Made by a program: the position numbers and the translations under genes
Notes under the pieces: model-generated
What the model was told of the DNA's origin: nothing
What the model saw: only the letters and a program-made list of their open reading frames with translations
Database searches by the model: none
Part shown: piece after piece, positions 17,612 to 26,461 of the stretch
Layout of the letters: every line of letters begins with the position of its first letter
How positions within the stretch are numbered: the first letter of the stretch is position 1
DNA from: Asparagopsis taxiformis
Taxonomy: Eukaryota > Rhodophyta > Florideophyceae > Bonnemaisoniales > Bonnemaisoniaceae
Length of the DNA: 64,000 nucleotides
Assembly (NCBI GenBank): GCA_030407315.1
Contig: JALQPE010000158.1
Location: 62,001-126,000 of the forward strand
Direction of reading: 5' to 3'

Positions 17612-18850
17612 ATGAATTTCACTCCAACAAGCGCGATGCTGATAGCGCCGCGACCAAATCCAGCCCAAGTTCCCCGCTGGCAGATACCCTCACCCGTTCC
17701 GACCATCAACCCTCCACAACGTCTGGCTCGAAAATCCCCTGCGAACATCAGCAGCAATGATACGGACAAATCTGCCGATAGTGTTCCACTTGCTGCTGCC
17801 AACGTTGATAAATTGAAAGGCAATGCAGGCAAACGCTTGCGCTCCCAGAAGTCTCTGACTAGATCGTTTACAGAGGAGGAGGACTTGGCACTCATTGCCT
17901 ATTGGGAGAAGCATTACGACCAATATGCAAGGTCTAGCAAACTGTCATTTGCTAGATGTGCCGCAACTCACCTCAATTCCATATTTTCTGCAACGACGCC
18001 CCATTCGCCCCCAACTACTGAAAAGCAAGTGCATAACAAGCTCACATATCTCAGTAAGCGATTTAGAAAGGTTTGTACAAAGTATGCTCTGCGCAGCGGT
18101 AGTAGCATATCCGACTTGAAAAACGGTTCTATGGCACTAGTTGCGGCCAAAGAGTTTCCATATTTCCTTCGTCTCTACAACTTTCTAGCTGACGAATTGA
18201 ACATACCGGTCAAAAGTCCGTTGCGTGATTCGCCCAAGCATGAATCATGTGTTACAATTCCCCCGCACGCCGTGATTACTTCAAATCGCAACGAGCTGGA
18301 TGCCAAGACAAGAAGCGACGGCGAACAACGAGTATACGTTGAAACAAACGAGGCCCCGCCGGATGCGCCTAGAAAACGACTGCGCAAAGCGAGAGAATAC
18401 CTGGAAGACGGTTCCAAGATGAATGGCAAGGGATCCAGCATCTCAGTGGACAACGAGCATGCCGTTGATGATTCGTCGGGACATTGTGAAGCTCTTCACA
18501 ATGCAGCGCACACAGCGATTCAGTCGAAGAAAAGTTTGGATGTACAGGTCATGCAGTTGCAAATAAGTATCAAGGAGAAGGAATTGGAGTTGAAAAACTT
18601 GGATGTGCTTGCCAAGAAGGCCGAGCTGGATCACAGGAGTAGAGATATACAGATTAGGGAACGGGAATTGCAATTAAGGAAAGGTGAATTGGATCTTAAA
18701 CGGACGGAAGCACAGCACAGGTCTTACGTCGCGCGTGCTGAGCAACAACGCCTGTTAGTTACCACTTATCTCAGTATGGGAATGGCTCATGAGGCAAAGA
18801 TTGCCGCCATGGAAGCAGCAAGATTACTATCATTAAATGGTTCCGAATGA
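17612..18850 (+). CDS. SANT/Myb-like DNA-binding protein with C-terminal coiled coil, 412 aa
   Basis: The ATG at 17612 (MNFTPTSAM) is chosen over an upstream GTG. After a 75-residue Pro/Ser/Asn-rich leader, residues of about 85-190 resemble a single SANT/Myb or trihelix-type domain: SFTEEEDLALIAYWEKHY opens the first helix and KQVHNKLTYLSKRFRKV looks like the recognition helix. A basic linker (APRKRLRKARE, probable nuclear signal) leads to a long heptad-rich helix at about 310-385 with alternating Lys/Glu/Leu (QISIKEKELELKNLDVLAKK, then RERELQLRKGELDLKR). Such SANT plus coiled-coil proteins are transcription regulators or domesticated partners of PIF/Harbinger transposons. No transposase is nearby, so a host regulator is more likely. 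Single exon. Confidence 0.65.
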   Translation: MNFTPTSAMLIAPRPNPAQVPRWQIPSPVPTINPPQRLARKSPANISSNDTDKSADSVPLAAANVDKLKGNAGKRLRSQKSLTRSFTEEEDLALIAYWEKHYDQYARSSKLSFARCAATHLNSIFSATTPHSPPTTEKQVHNKLTYLSKRFRKVCTKYALRSGSSISDLKNGSMALVAAKEFPYFLRLYNFLADELNIPVKSPLRDSPKHESCVTIPPHAVITSNRNELDAKTRSDGEQRVYVETNEAPPDAPRKRLRKAREYLEDGSKMNGKGSSISVDNEHAVDDSSGHCEALHNAAHTAIQSKKSLDVQVMQLQISIKEKELELKNLDVLAKKAELDHRSRDIQIRERELQLRKGELDLKRTEAQHRSYVARAEQQRLLVTTYLSMGMAHEAKIAAMEAARLLSLNGSE

Positions 18851-19418
18851 TTTCAGAGCGAGGAAATAATTTCCAGAGATCACGCCGTCGCGTTCGATGC
18901 ACACCTGTGCGCCGGACCGTGAGCTCTTGTGTAAATCGAAATAAAGTGTAAGACAAGAGATTATTTTTAGCTTGTAGTCATTGGCTAGAGTAGTTCTATA
19001 CTCACAGTCTTGGGTTTTAGGAGGAAGTTCCATAACAATAAGGGACGCATAAATGCTCCGCCCTTGTAAGCCATATGTGAGCCATTCTTTCAACTAGAGC
19101 ATTTTTACATGTCCATAATTCTATCAGCAACAACATGCAGTCTGCGTCTGGGATCATTATCCAGCAAGGTTGAATGAATATAATGACGTGTGTGAAATGT
19201 CGCTGACCTTACAGAAAACGGATTTTTTTGTTCTCCAGTATGAATCAAGTAAGTATGTCCCTGGAACGAACATCATGCTCGTTCAAGACGAGATGTTAGC
19301 GTTGTACGTTTGGAACTGAATTGTGGAACTATAAAAGCAAAATCCCCACTTCTAAAAGAGCTCGAACCCTTCACGTCACTCAACATTTTTCGGAAGCCAG
19401 TTCAACTTAGAAACGGGA
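18851..19418. other. Intergenic stretch with a TATA-like box near its end
   Basis: No gene is seen in these 568 bp. The only clear element is the TATAAAAG sequence at 19330-19337 listed separately. Confidence 0.4.
19330..19337 (+). promoter_or_regulatory. TATA box candidate of the 108-aa membrane protein
   Basis: TATAAAAG lies 82 bases before the ATG at 19419. A similar TATAAA lies 81 bases before the start of the zinc-finger gene at 21210, which supports both being core promoters. Confidence 0.5.
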
Positions 19419-19745
19419 ATGACATCAAGTGAAACCGGCAGTGGGATCGCTCCAAATTCAGAAGCGGCTTCATCTTCGAGGCCGGATGACGTAGTTGTTC
19501 CAGTTGGTATTGTCGAACCATTCGAGAAGCATGACCCATATTGGGGATTCCTGATCTTCGGTTTTGCCCTGGGTGTTCTGATCGGACCGCTTTGCCTCTG
19601 CACCATGCTGTGTGCTGACTCGTTTGGGATCGATCGTGAAAGAAGAACCAAATACATCATTGGTAGCTCAATGGGCATAATTTTGTGGATAATCTTATGG
19701 ACTACCGTTTATTTCCTCTTCAGCAAAAATGACATAATTGACTGA
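19419..19745 (+). CDS. Small two-helix membrane protein, 108 aa, unknown function
   Basis: I do not recognise the family. Residues 1-40 are polar and acidic (Ser/Glu/Pro-rich), followed by a first membrane segment at about 42-65 (WGFLIFGFALGVLIGPLCLC), a short charged loop with basic residues (GIDRERRTKYIIG) and a second membrane segment at about 80-102 (IILWIILWTTVYFLF). Three cysteines sit at the end of the first helix. The ATG-initiated frame, the two well-formed helices and a TATA box 82 bases upstream argue that the gene is real. Membrane location cannot be told. Confidence 0.6.
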   Translation: MTSSETGSGIAPNSEAASSSRPDDVVVPVGIVEPFEKHDPYWGFLIFGFALGVLIGPLCLCTMLCADSFGIDRERRTKYIIGSSMGIILWIILWTTVYFLFSKNDIID

Positions 19746-21209
19746 GCGACTCAACCAAATATAAGATGGTTTCAAGTTTCGAAATTACCAAGTGTATATT
19801 TACAATACTTCTATCAATCCGGAAGAATTTAACTTATGTTCTGCCCTTCTGCGGAGTCCTGACAAGACCCTCATCGTTTCGATAAGGCCAATATCATTTA
19901 GCACTTGTGACTTTGCTTTTTTGTGTCAAGGTATAGATAAACAAATGTTCCTTGAACAATGTTTGCTATGACATGCAAACTTGACCGAGTTTCTTTCGTA
20001 AAATAAAGTGATGTAAAGATGCATGGCTGTATGAACAAGCTATTCCTGAATTGATTGTATTCTGATAAAGCTCTGTCGAAAACCTCACGCAATTCCCATC
20101 CATGTTTGAAATGATGATGAATTTTGCTCTTGCAGATTGCGTGTTTCCGATGACGATGGAAATATCAATGACTGCAGCTACCTACACATTCAGTATCTCA
20201 TTCATACTTGTATCATAAGCGTTGGGTTTAAAGCAAAGTTATATTGCTGGCAGATATCGAAAGGAAAATCCGATGTAGTATCGACACTGGCAACAATGCA
20301 GAAATGAATCACTGATTGCGGGTGTATATTGCATGGGATATCCTTGTCATTAGCCTCTCGGTGAAGAGCATACAGAGCAATTCTGATGAAGATCAGGAGA
20401 AAGAATGCGAAAGTGGAAGGAGCGGGCGTTTTCGTATTGACGAAGATGACGTTACTGGGTTGACATGGCTGGTGACTGTGCACAGCAGTATTAGCACACA
20501 AGAGCAGTGAGTGCTGGCATATGACGAGAATTTCGAGGCAGGTTTAAACAAATGGAATAGATTCCAGCTGTATACGAAATGTCAAAGTGGGATAAAGACG
20601 CTTTGGACATCCCCATAGGATCGATTAACGATGTACGCTCCGGTTTATATTCGTCTTGGAAACAATGCCAATGTCTATAATTCGTATTGTTGAGGACTTG
20701 ATTACTGTCAGGACATGCTCGGATTACGGCAATATCCACGCAAGTCACACCCAACACATGGTTTAATTGTTTTTCTGCTTTGTTAATTTTATCGACTCGG
20801 AGGCGTTTTCGAATCAAATTCATTGATGCCGTACAGAAAATCAGCAACTCAAGTATGAAGTCGCATTCCATCCACTTGGCATTTTATAATTTGTCACCTC
20901 TTCGTCCACTAATCTCGCATATGGGCCAATTTTGTGCCAATCAAAACTATTCGATTGCTCAAAATTCAAATGGGAGCATATCCCCACATTTGAGGGGTCA
21001 CCTCTAAACCCTTCGTACGCGAAAGAACCGCTTGAAATTCGCCTGAACAATTGTGTCTTTATAACCAAGTAGTCATTTGGCGTGACACGTCTGTCAAAAA
21101 CACTCGGCTCCATCTCTCTCCATTATAAACGAAATCATTCCAATTGAGAAACAAACAATGTTGTGAACTGTCCATATCCTTTTCTTCTCCCCATCATCTA
21201 AATAGAACG
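19746..21209. other. 1.46-kb intergenic stretch
   Basis: No convincing gene. The longest frames (126 codons at 20491-20871 on the minus strand, 64 codons at 20316-20510 on the plus strand) show no domain, and their content looks random. A TATA-like box at 21124-21129 serves the downstream gene. Confidence 0.4.
21124..21129 (+). promoter_or_regulatory. TATA box candidate of the zinc-finger gene
   Basis: TATAAA lies 81 bases before the ATG at 21210, nearly the same spacing as in the gene at 19419. Confidence 0.45.
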
Positions 21210-21497
21210 ATGGCACTCGCCCATCTCGCTATCGACCAAATTACAGGCAAGGCTGTTGCAGCTGTATTTGCAGCAGCGACTTCCGCATTTGTTATTTATT
21301 CTCGCAAATCAACACCTGAGCCATGTGAAATTTGTGGAGGGATGGGCTCTTGGAAATGTGTCATTTGCGATGGTGGTGGTTTAATGTTTCAAGGACGCGT
21401 CAAGAGCAAATGTAAGGCATGCGTTGGGCGTGGAAAACGTCTATGTCGTAAATGTGATGGTTCTGGATGGAAAAAGCGCACAAATTACATTGGATAG
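21210..21497 (+). CDS. BSD2-like DnaJ-type zinc-finger protein with membrane anchor, 95 aa
   Basis: The ATG at 21210 is chosen over an upstream TTG. A hydrophobic segment at about residues 11-31 precedes four CxxCxGxG-type repeats: CEICGGMG, CVICDGGG, CKACVGRG and CRKCDGSG. Eight cysteines in this spacing form the two zinc sites of the DnaJ central domain, without J-domain or C-terminal domains. Stand-alone versions in plants (BSD2, PSA2 and relatives) are chloroplast chaperones or thiol-disulphide factors for Rubisco or photosystem assembly. The visible sequence lacks a long transit peptide; the hydrophobic N-terminus may be a membrane anchor in thylakoid, mitochondrial or ER membrane. Single exon. 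Confidence 0.75.
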   Translation: MALAHLAIDQITGKAVAAVFAAATSAFVIYSRKSTPEPCEICGGMGSWKCVICDGGGLMFQGRVKSKCKACVGRGKRLCRKCDGSGWKKRTNYIG

Positions 21498-21861
21498 CGA
21501 TATCTTGGCATGTCTGTGTACATTTCCCCAACACACGCATGCTCTACCTGTTGACAATGGCACTTTATCAAGGTTGTGGAGCATGTCAAAATGTGCCATA
21601 GTGACGTGCAATTTCATGATTGCAGTTCCGAACAGTCTGGCCTTGATGTTGTCTACAGCTCTAGAGGAACGTGGATGGCTGGCTACAATGATGTGACACG
21701 GTAATTAGCTGTGACGGGTTCCTTTCGCCACAAGGGCGCAGTTGTGCCAACTTTACGAAACATAGCGTTTATTTCGACTCAAAACGTTAGCTTGTAGGTT
21801 TGTTTTGTACAGCTACTATTGATGAACAACTGTTTCAAAAAGAGTGCATCGTAGAGTAGGA
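21498..21861. other. Convergent intergenic stretch
   Basis: These 364 bp lie between the 3' ends of the zinc-finger gene (plus) and the GDT1-like gene (minus). I see nothing recognisable apart from presumed 3' untranslated sequence. Confidence 0.4.
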
Positions 21862-22989
21862 TCAGCCTTCAGGACCTTCCAAATATGTGAAGATAGCAAA
21901 GAATTCAAATAGAACTCCAGCAGTGAGCGCGACCATTCTTTCCGAAATGCGCGAAGCAACTAGCGTAGCTGCACATACAGCCATACCTGTGCAGACGACA
22001 TTGGCAAGTGTGGCACCACCAATAACGGCAACAGTATTACTGCTGGCTGCAAGTGCCATAGTTGCCAGCATTGAGCGATCACACCACTCTGCCACAAAAA
22101 TGAGTGAGCTGACCTTTGCCAATATAGCCATTGGTGATTGAACCTTGGCGACAGCGGCACCAGCAACCATTTCCTCAGCGTCCGCCCTTTCACCACCAGC
22201 GCCGCCGGGTGAATCTGGCAGTTCACGCGACTGCATGATCATCTGCAGGCCGAAGAACACAAAGAGAGCGATGGTTGAATAGTGGGTGACGATGGAGGGC
22301 AGCAAGTGCATCAACTGGCCGAGGAAGCAGGCAATGAAAGTCATGAGGGTCAAAGCAGCCAACGCGCCAATGCACACAATGAAAGGGCTGTACTTCATTG
22401 CCATAAGGGCGGTTGCAAACATACTCTTGTCACCAAACTCGGACAAAAAGACGACGCCAAAGGCCTCCGTAAACGGCTTGAGAACGGCCGCAAGGCGCTC
22501 TGGAAGCATAAGCTTGAATGGCATGGGCGGTAGAGCCGGTGCCGCAATATTAGCGACACCACTCATGGAGCCGCGAGTAATGAAGAAAGTGGCCATAGCC
22601 AGTGCAAATGTAGCGCCCATGCGAGCAAGTCTGAGGGCTGTCGCATGGCGACGACGCGTGGTAGCTATTCTTTTGGCTGTGCGTGCGGCGAAGGCCAGTG
22701 TGGCACGCAGCGGGCGCAAATAGGTCGGGAAGCGGACGGGGAGCGATTGGAGGCGGTGGTTTGGGGCGGCAAAGGAATCAGTGAGAGTGTTTGGAGATGA
22801 GTTTGGTTGCTGATGTTGCGGATGATGTGTGATGAGGGCGCGACGAAGATGACTGGCAGAGAGCGCGATGGGGGTGTTGGGACGCGGATTGACGGGCTGG
22901 AGGACGGATGGACGCGAGCCTGTCCAGACGGTGCGGGTGGAGAGTGCGGGAAATGCGGTTTGCACAAAGGCAAAGTCGGGATGGGACAT
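21862..22989 (-). CDS. GDT1/UPF0016 family cation (Mn2+/Ca2+) transporter, plastid type, 375 aa
   Basis: About 120 N-terminal residues rich in Arg, Ser, Thr and Pro look like a plastid targeting sequence. The membrane part has two homologous halves of three helices each. The first half has the family signature as SEFGDKSMFATALMAMKY (about residue 183) and the second as AEWCDRSMLATMALA (about residue 297). In the family (plant PAM71/CMT1, human TMEM165, yeast Gdt1) these E-x-G-D-[KR]-[ST] motifs line the ion path, and the plastid members move manganese into stroma and thylakoid for photosystem II. Here the glycine of the second motif is cysteine. An acidic/Gly-rich linker separates the halves. 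ATG at 22987-22989, single exon. Confidence 0.88.
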   Translation of the reverse strand: MSHPDFAFVQTAFPALSTRTVWTGSRPSVLQPVNPRPNTPIALSASHLRRALITHHPQHQQPNSSPNTLTDSFAAPNHRLQSLPVRFPTYLRPLRATLAFAARTAKRIATTRRRHATALRLARMGATFALAMATFFITRGSMSGVANIAAPALPPMPFKLMLPERLAAVLKPFTEAFGVVFLSEFGDKSMFATALMAMKYSPFIVCIGALAALTLMTFIACFLGQLMHLLPSIVTHYSTIALFVFFGLQMIMQSRELPDSPGGAGGERADAEEMVAGAAVAKVQSPMAILAKVSSLIFVAEWCDRSMLATMALAASSNTVAVIGGATLANVVCTGMAVCAATLVASRISERMVALTAGVLFEFFAIFTYLEGPEG

Positions 22990-23974
22990 TTTGAACGCGG
23001 ACTGTTAGGTTAGTTGGAGAGGGAATGGATGCGGATCGCGACGAGACAGGGAGAAGATGTAGAGCGGCTGGTTGGTCGGGTGAGATCGCGTCGGTGTCGA
23101 GAATGGCGGTCGCGCGCTCGCGGATGATATGTTTAATATGGAAAAAATTTTGAGACTGGAATAGGCGAGCTCGCGAGCATAGGTTATGTCATTGGTTGCA
23201 AATGTGTGTCGGCTGGCCATCGAACCGACGGGCATAGCGACTGCCATTTCCGTTGAATCTTCGCACGCATTGTCCTGCTTTCGTGCGGGCGGCACACTTC
23301 ATTGCTGTGACTCGTCGATGTGTGCGCCAATCGTGTTTGTCCACTTGGCTCCGCCTTTCTGCGCATGTGTTGTCTCAAGCGCCCTTGAGCGGTCGGGTCG
23401 CTCGGTTCTTGATTCTCGACCATGGCCGGTCTCGTCGCCTCCTCTTCGCCACTTTGCATAGCTGCCAACGCAACACACAACGCCAACTGCTTTATCAATT
23501 CATCCATATCGCATGTGATATGAGAATTGTTGCAAACCGCACTCGACAAGCCAAACGTGTTGTAACCGTTACGTATGCTGCAACAACTCGAGTACTCATT
23601 TATACCAACCAACCAATAGAATGAAATGTATTCCCAATCCTCTCGTCTTTGCCGCCATAATTATTCCACCCACCCTCTTTCGTTGTTGCCGACACGAGCA
23701 CAGCCGAATCGCTCCTCACTTCCCCCGCAGACCTCTACCAACAACTTGTTTAATAATCCTACAAATATAATCCTAAAACACGACCCGTCCGCCAGAGACA
23801 ACAACTAGCTAAAACGATGATATGTTTACATAACCACTCAACTACGCTTGATGACGACACATCCAGTCGCCGTAAACCGCAATAAACAATGGAGATCCAG
23901 TCACGACAAGCACAGTCCGGAAAGGGTAGAAATGGCGCAAATAGATCTCCAGCCAACCAGACCGCCAACGCTCG
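22990..23974. other. Intergenic stretch upstream of the GDT1-like gene
   Basis: These 985 bp hold no gene I can support. Minus-strand frames at 23005-23295 and 23184-23612 lack domains. The region must contain the GDT1-like promoter and the 3' end of the next minus-strand gene. Confidence 0.4.
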
Positions 23975-25090
23975 TTACGAAGTTGGACCAAACCCTGTCA
24001 CTTGGCCGTGTCCAAGTTCCTCAACTTCAGACGAATCATCCAATTCCTCAACATCATCCGAATCCACTTCCTCCGCCTCCTCCGAGTATTCCTCGCCTTC
24101 CTCCTCAGAATAATCTTCATCGACCTCGTCCTCCGCCAACTCGCCGTCCTGTCCATAGTCGTCATCCGCCAGAGCACGCCCCTCATGTTCAATCGGCTCC
24201 GACGTCTGCACATACTCCATATGAATCTCATGCGTCGCGGCAATCGGTTGTGCGCCAGCAGTGTATTCCGCTGGCGGATCGACGGCGTCGACAAAGCCCT
24301 CCTCCTCGACCGGATCTTCATCGTGCTGTCGTTCGTACACGGGAATGGAGCGATCCATGGATGCGTTCTGCACCTCGTTCGAATCGTCGGTGGCAATGGC
24401 GGCACCGGCAAGCGCGGTTGCCACTGACGATGGGTCGACACTCGGCGCCGAATCGGCCGTTTCAGTGTCGGGCGGCAGCTCGATGGCGGCGGTGGCCGGT
24501 GGCGGCGCGATAAGCGGGATGAGATTTCCGGGGTCTTCCGGTTTGGACTCGCAATGAAAGTTGATAATACGAACGTTTGAACCGTCGTTGGGCACGAGCA
24601 CCATTGTGCCCTGCTCGGCCGTGCCGGCGAGACGGATGCGCGAGTAGAAAGCGCTGCGCGACTTGCGCAGCGAGTAGAAAGAGTATTGACGCAGCACGCG
24701 TAGACCGATATCGATGGCGAGTGCGTTCTTCTTCACGTCGATGAACCAGAGGTACACGACGCCGTCCTCGTCGCAGGAGCCGAGCACGGATATGGTGCTC
24801 TTCTGTGTGTTTGGCGGCGGGTTGAGAAACTCGATGTCGACAATATTGCTCGAGTGACCGGTGAGAAGGGTGCTGATGATGCGCTCGTCTGGACGCTTCA
24901 TAGCGACACTGACGTTTGAGTTGACGCCATCTCGGGTGCGCACCACAAAGGCGGAAAGATGTGCGGCGGGATTGTTGGCATAGCGACGAGAGACGTAGCC
25001 CTTGATGCCGGGGATGGTGATGGTATTGGGCGGGGCGCGAGTGCGTGCGGTGAGAGCGGCGGCGGCGGAGGGCGCATCCGCTGCGGGCAT
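23975..25090 (-). CDS. EDC4/VARICOSE-like protein, first half of the WD40 propeller, 371 aa
   Basis: The ATG at 25088-25090 is the first in the frame. Residues of about 40-200 resemble the first half of the seven-blade WD40 domain of the decapping scaffold EDC4 (human Ge-1, plant VARICOSE): a strand region near VVRTRDGVN, then LLTGHSSNIVDIEF, SCDEDGVVYLWFID, a stretch with YSRIRLAG and a final MVLVPNDGSNVRII. The protein then breaks off into a disordered Ala/Pro/Asp region and, from about residue 310, a strongly acidic tail of Glu/Asp/Ser. The second half of the propeller is not here but in the divergent gene at 26462. EDC4 joins Dcp2, Dcp1 and Xrn1 in P-bodies; the long helical C-terminal region of EDC4 is missing from both genes. 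Homology is by eye and should be tested by profile search. Confidence 0.65.
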   Translation of the reverse strand: MPAADAPSAAAALTARTRAPPNTITIPGIKGYVSRRYANNPAAHLSAFVVRTRDGVNSNVSVAMKRPDERIISTLLTGHSSNIVDIEFLNPPPNTQKSTISVLGSCDEDGVVYLWFIDVKKNALAIDIGLRVLRQYSFYSLRKSRSAFYSRIRLAGTAEQGTMVLVPNDGSNVRIINFHCESKPEDPGNLIPLIAPPPATAAIELPPDTETADSAPSVDPSSVATALAGAAIATDDSNEVQNASMDRSIPVYERQHDEDPVEEEGFVDAVDPPAEYTAGAQPIAATHEIHMEYVQTSEPIEHEGRALADDDYGQDGELAEDEVDEDYSEEEGEEYSEEAEEVDSDDVEELDDSSEVEELGHGQVTGFGPTS

Positions 25091-26461
25091 GTTGGTCGGG
25101 CGGGGGTGGGGGTGGGGGCGGAGCGGATCGCGGGGTTGATGTTGAAGGACGGTTTCTCTCGAAAGCGGGGTGCGGTGCGATGGGCCGAGCTGTTGGATTG
25201 GCAAGGTTGGGGCAGTGCTGGGAATGGTTGATATGGGACAGATAGGTTGGAACGACAATAGTTTGGTATCTACTGTTAGTGTACAATATTTTGGTTATAC
25301 TGTACGGTACGGCTGGAAGTAGGTGTGCATTACAGTATGTGTACATGTGTTCACGTGTACGTGCATTTCCCTCCAACGGGGAACGAAAGGGAGTATGAGT
25401 TGTAGTAGACGTGGCGTTTTGTTTTTGGAGCGCGCGGTTGGGCCATCTTGCTATTGATTGATTGATCGATTGATCAATGGCATCCATCCACAGTATGTAG
25501 GCGACTGGCTCTTTTTCCAACGTGCGATATATGTGACGGGTGGCCCGAATGGGCATAGGCAAATGAACGGCAGACTGTGCCTTATTGTATGGTCCGGCTG
25601 CGTGGAGAGGGCACAGATGGATACGTGTATAACGAGCAGAAATGAAATCAGTTGTACAAAAGTTTTTTTCACTGCCTCTTGTGATTGGACGACACTGACG
25701 GGCCGTTATACCTTTTTCTGCACCTCCTGTGACAGCCTGACCTACGCTACACACTGCGCTCGAGACCGCCAATCGGCGCACACTCTGCTCCAAGCCATGT
25801 CGCATCGCATCGCATGGATGCGTCTAAAGTCAGCCAGACAGACAATTTCAGGTAGTCGTCGAGCCGATGCGTGGATATACATTGCAGGCCGACCTTGTGA
25901 GCTGGCTATGGCTATTCAGCGAGAGGGCAATCAAACAAACGAACGAACGATCGAGCTGCAGAGGTTGCATCGCACGAAAGCAGCAGCAAAGAATAAAAAC
26001 GTTGCGAGTCGCACACGGTTACAATACGACCGTTACGAAAAAGGGCACTGGTCCAGGTGTTACTGATTCGGACCAAGTCTAATTCTGGAAATGCGTACAA
26101 TTCCTTTGTGATTGTACTCATACTTACAGCGTCAACGCGACTACTATTGAGCACGGTGCATGGCGCCCTCTGCGGACCCTACGGCGTACTGCACAACGCG
26201 GTAGAAAGCGCCCCGCGTGAAGGGCATCAGTCCAACGCTGCGCCCGCCGCTCCCCACTGCACCTCATCTCTGCCCCACTCGCCCACCGTTCAATAGGCCC
26301 ACTCCACTCGACTTGCTCTCGGCAAACCGCCTGGCACTCCCATCTTAACGAATTACACCGTCCCATCCTCCTACCTACACGCTCGGCAAACTCGCTTGCC
26401 AGCAACCTGTCTGTACAACCCGCACCCTACCAAACACTCTGCCCATCCATACATACTCCAC
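25091..26461. promoter_or_regulatory. Shared upstream region of the two EDC4-half genes
   Basis: This 1,371-bp gap lies between the starts of two divergent genes. A 202-codon frame at 25458-26066 (plus) has no domain and is probably chance. A short (ATTG/TTGA)n microsatellite lies at about 25450-25478. No tRNA or other RNA gene is visible. A bidirectional promoter here would couple expression of the two halves; that is inference from layout. Confidence 0.4.
25450..25478. repeat. Short ATTG-type microsatellite
   Basis: The tetramer ATTG repeats with one interruption (attgattgattgatcgattg), within the gap between the EDC4-half genes. Confidence 0.6.

Noticed and set aside
20491..20871. 126-codon minus-strand frame in the long intergenic stretch
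   Set aside because: No recognisable fold or motif and no promoter-like sequence near its start.
23184..23612. 142-codon minus-strand frame upstream of the GDT1-like gene
   Set aside because: No domain and it lies in the expected promoter region.
24462..25805. 447-codon minus-strand frame overlapping the first EDC4-half gene
   Set aside because: Arg/His/Pro-rich out-of-frame reading of the same DNA; the WD40 matches are in the other frame.
25458..26066. 202-codon plus-strand frame between the EDC4-half genes
   Set aside because: No domain, mixed composition rich in Cys, Arg and Thr, and it lies in a divergent promoter gap; most likely chance.
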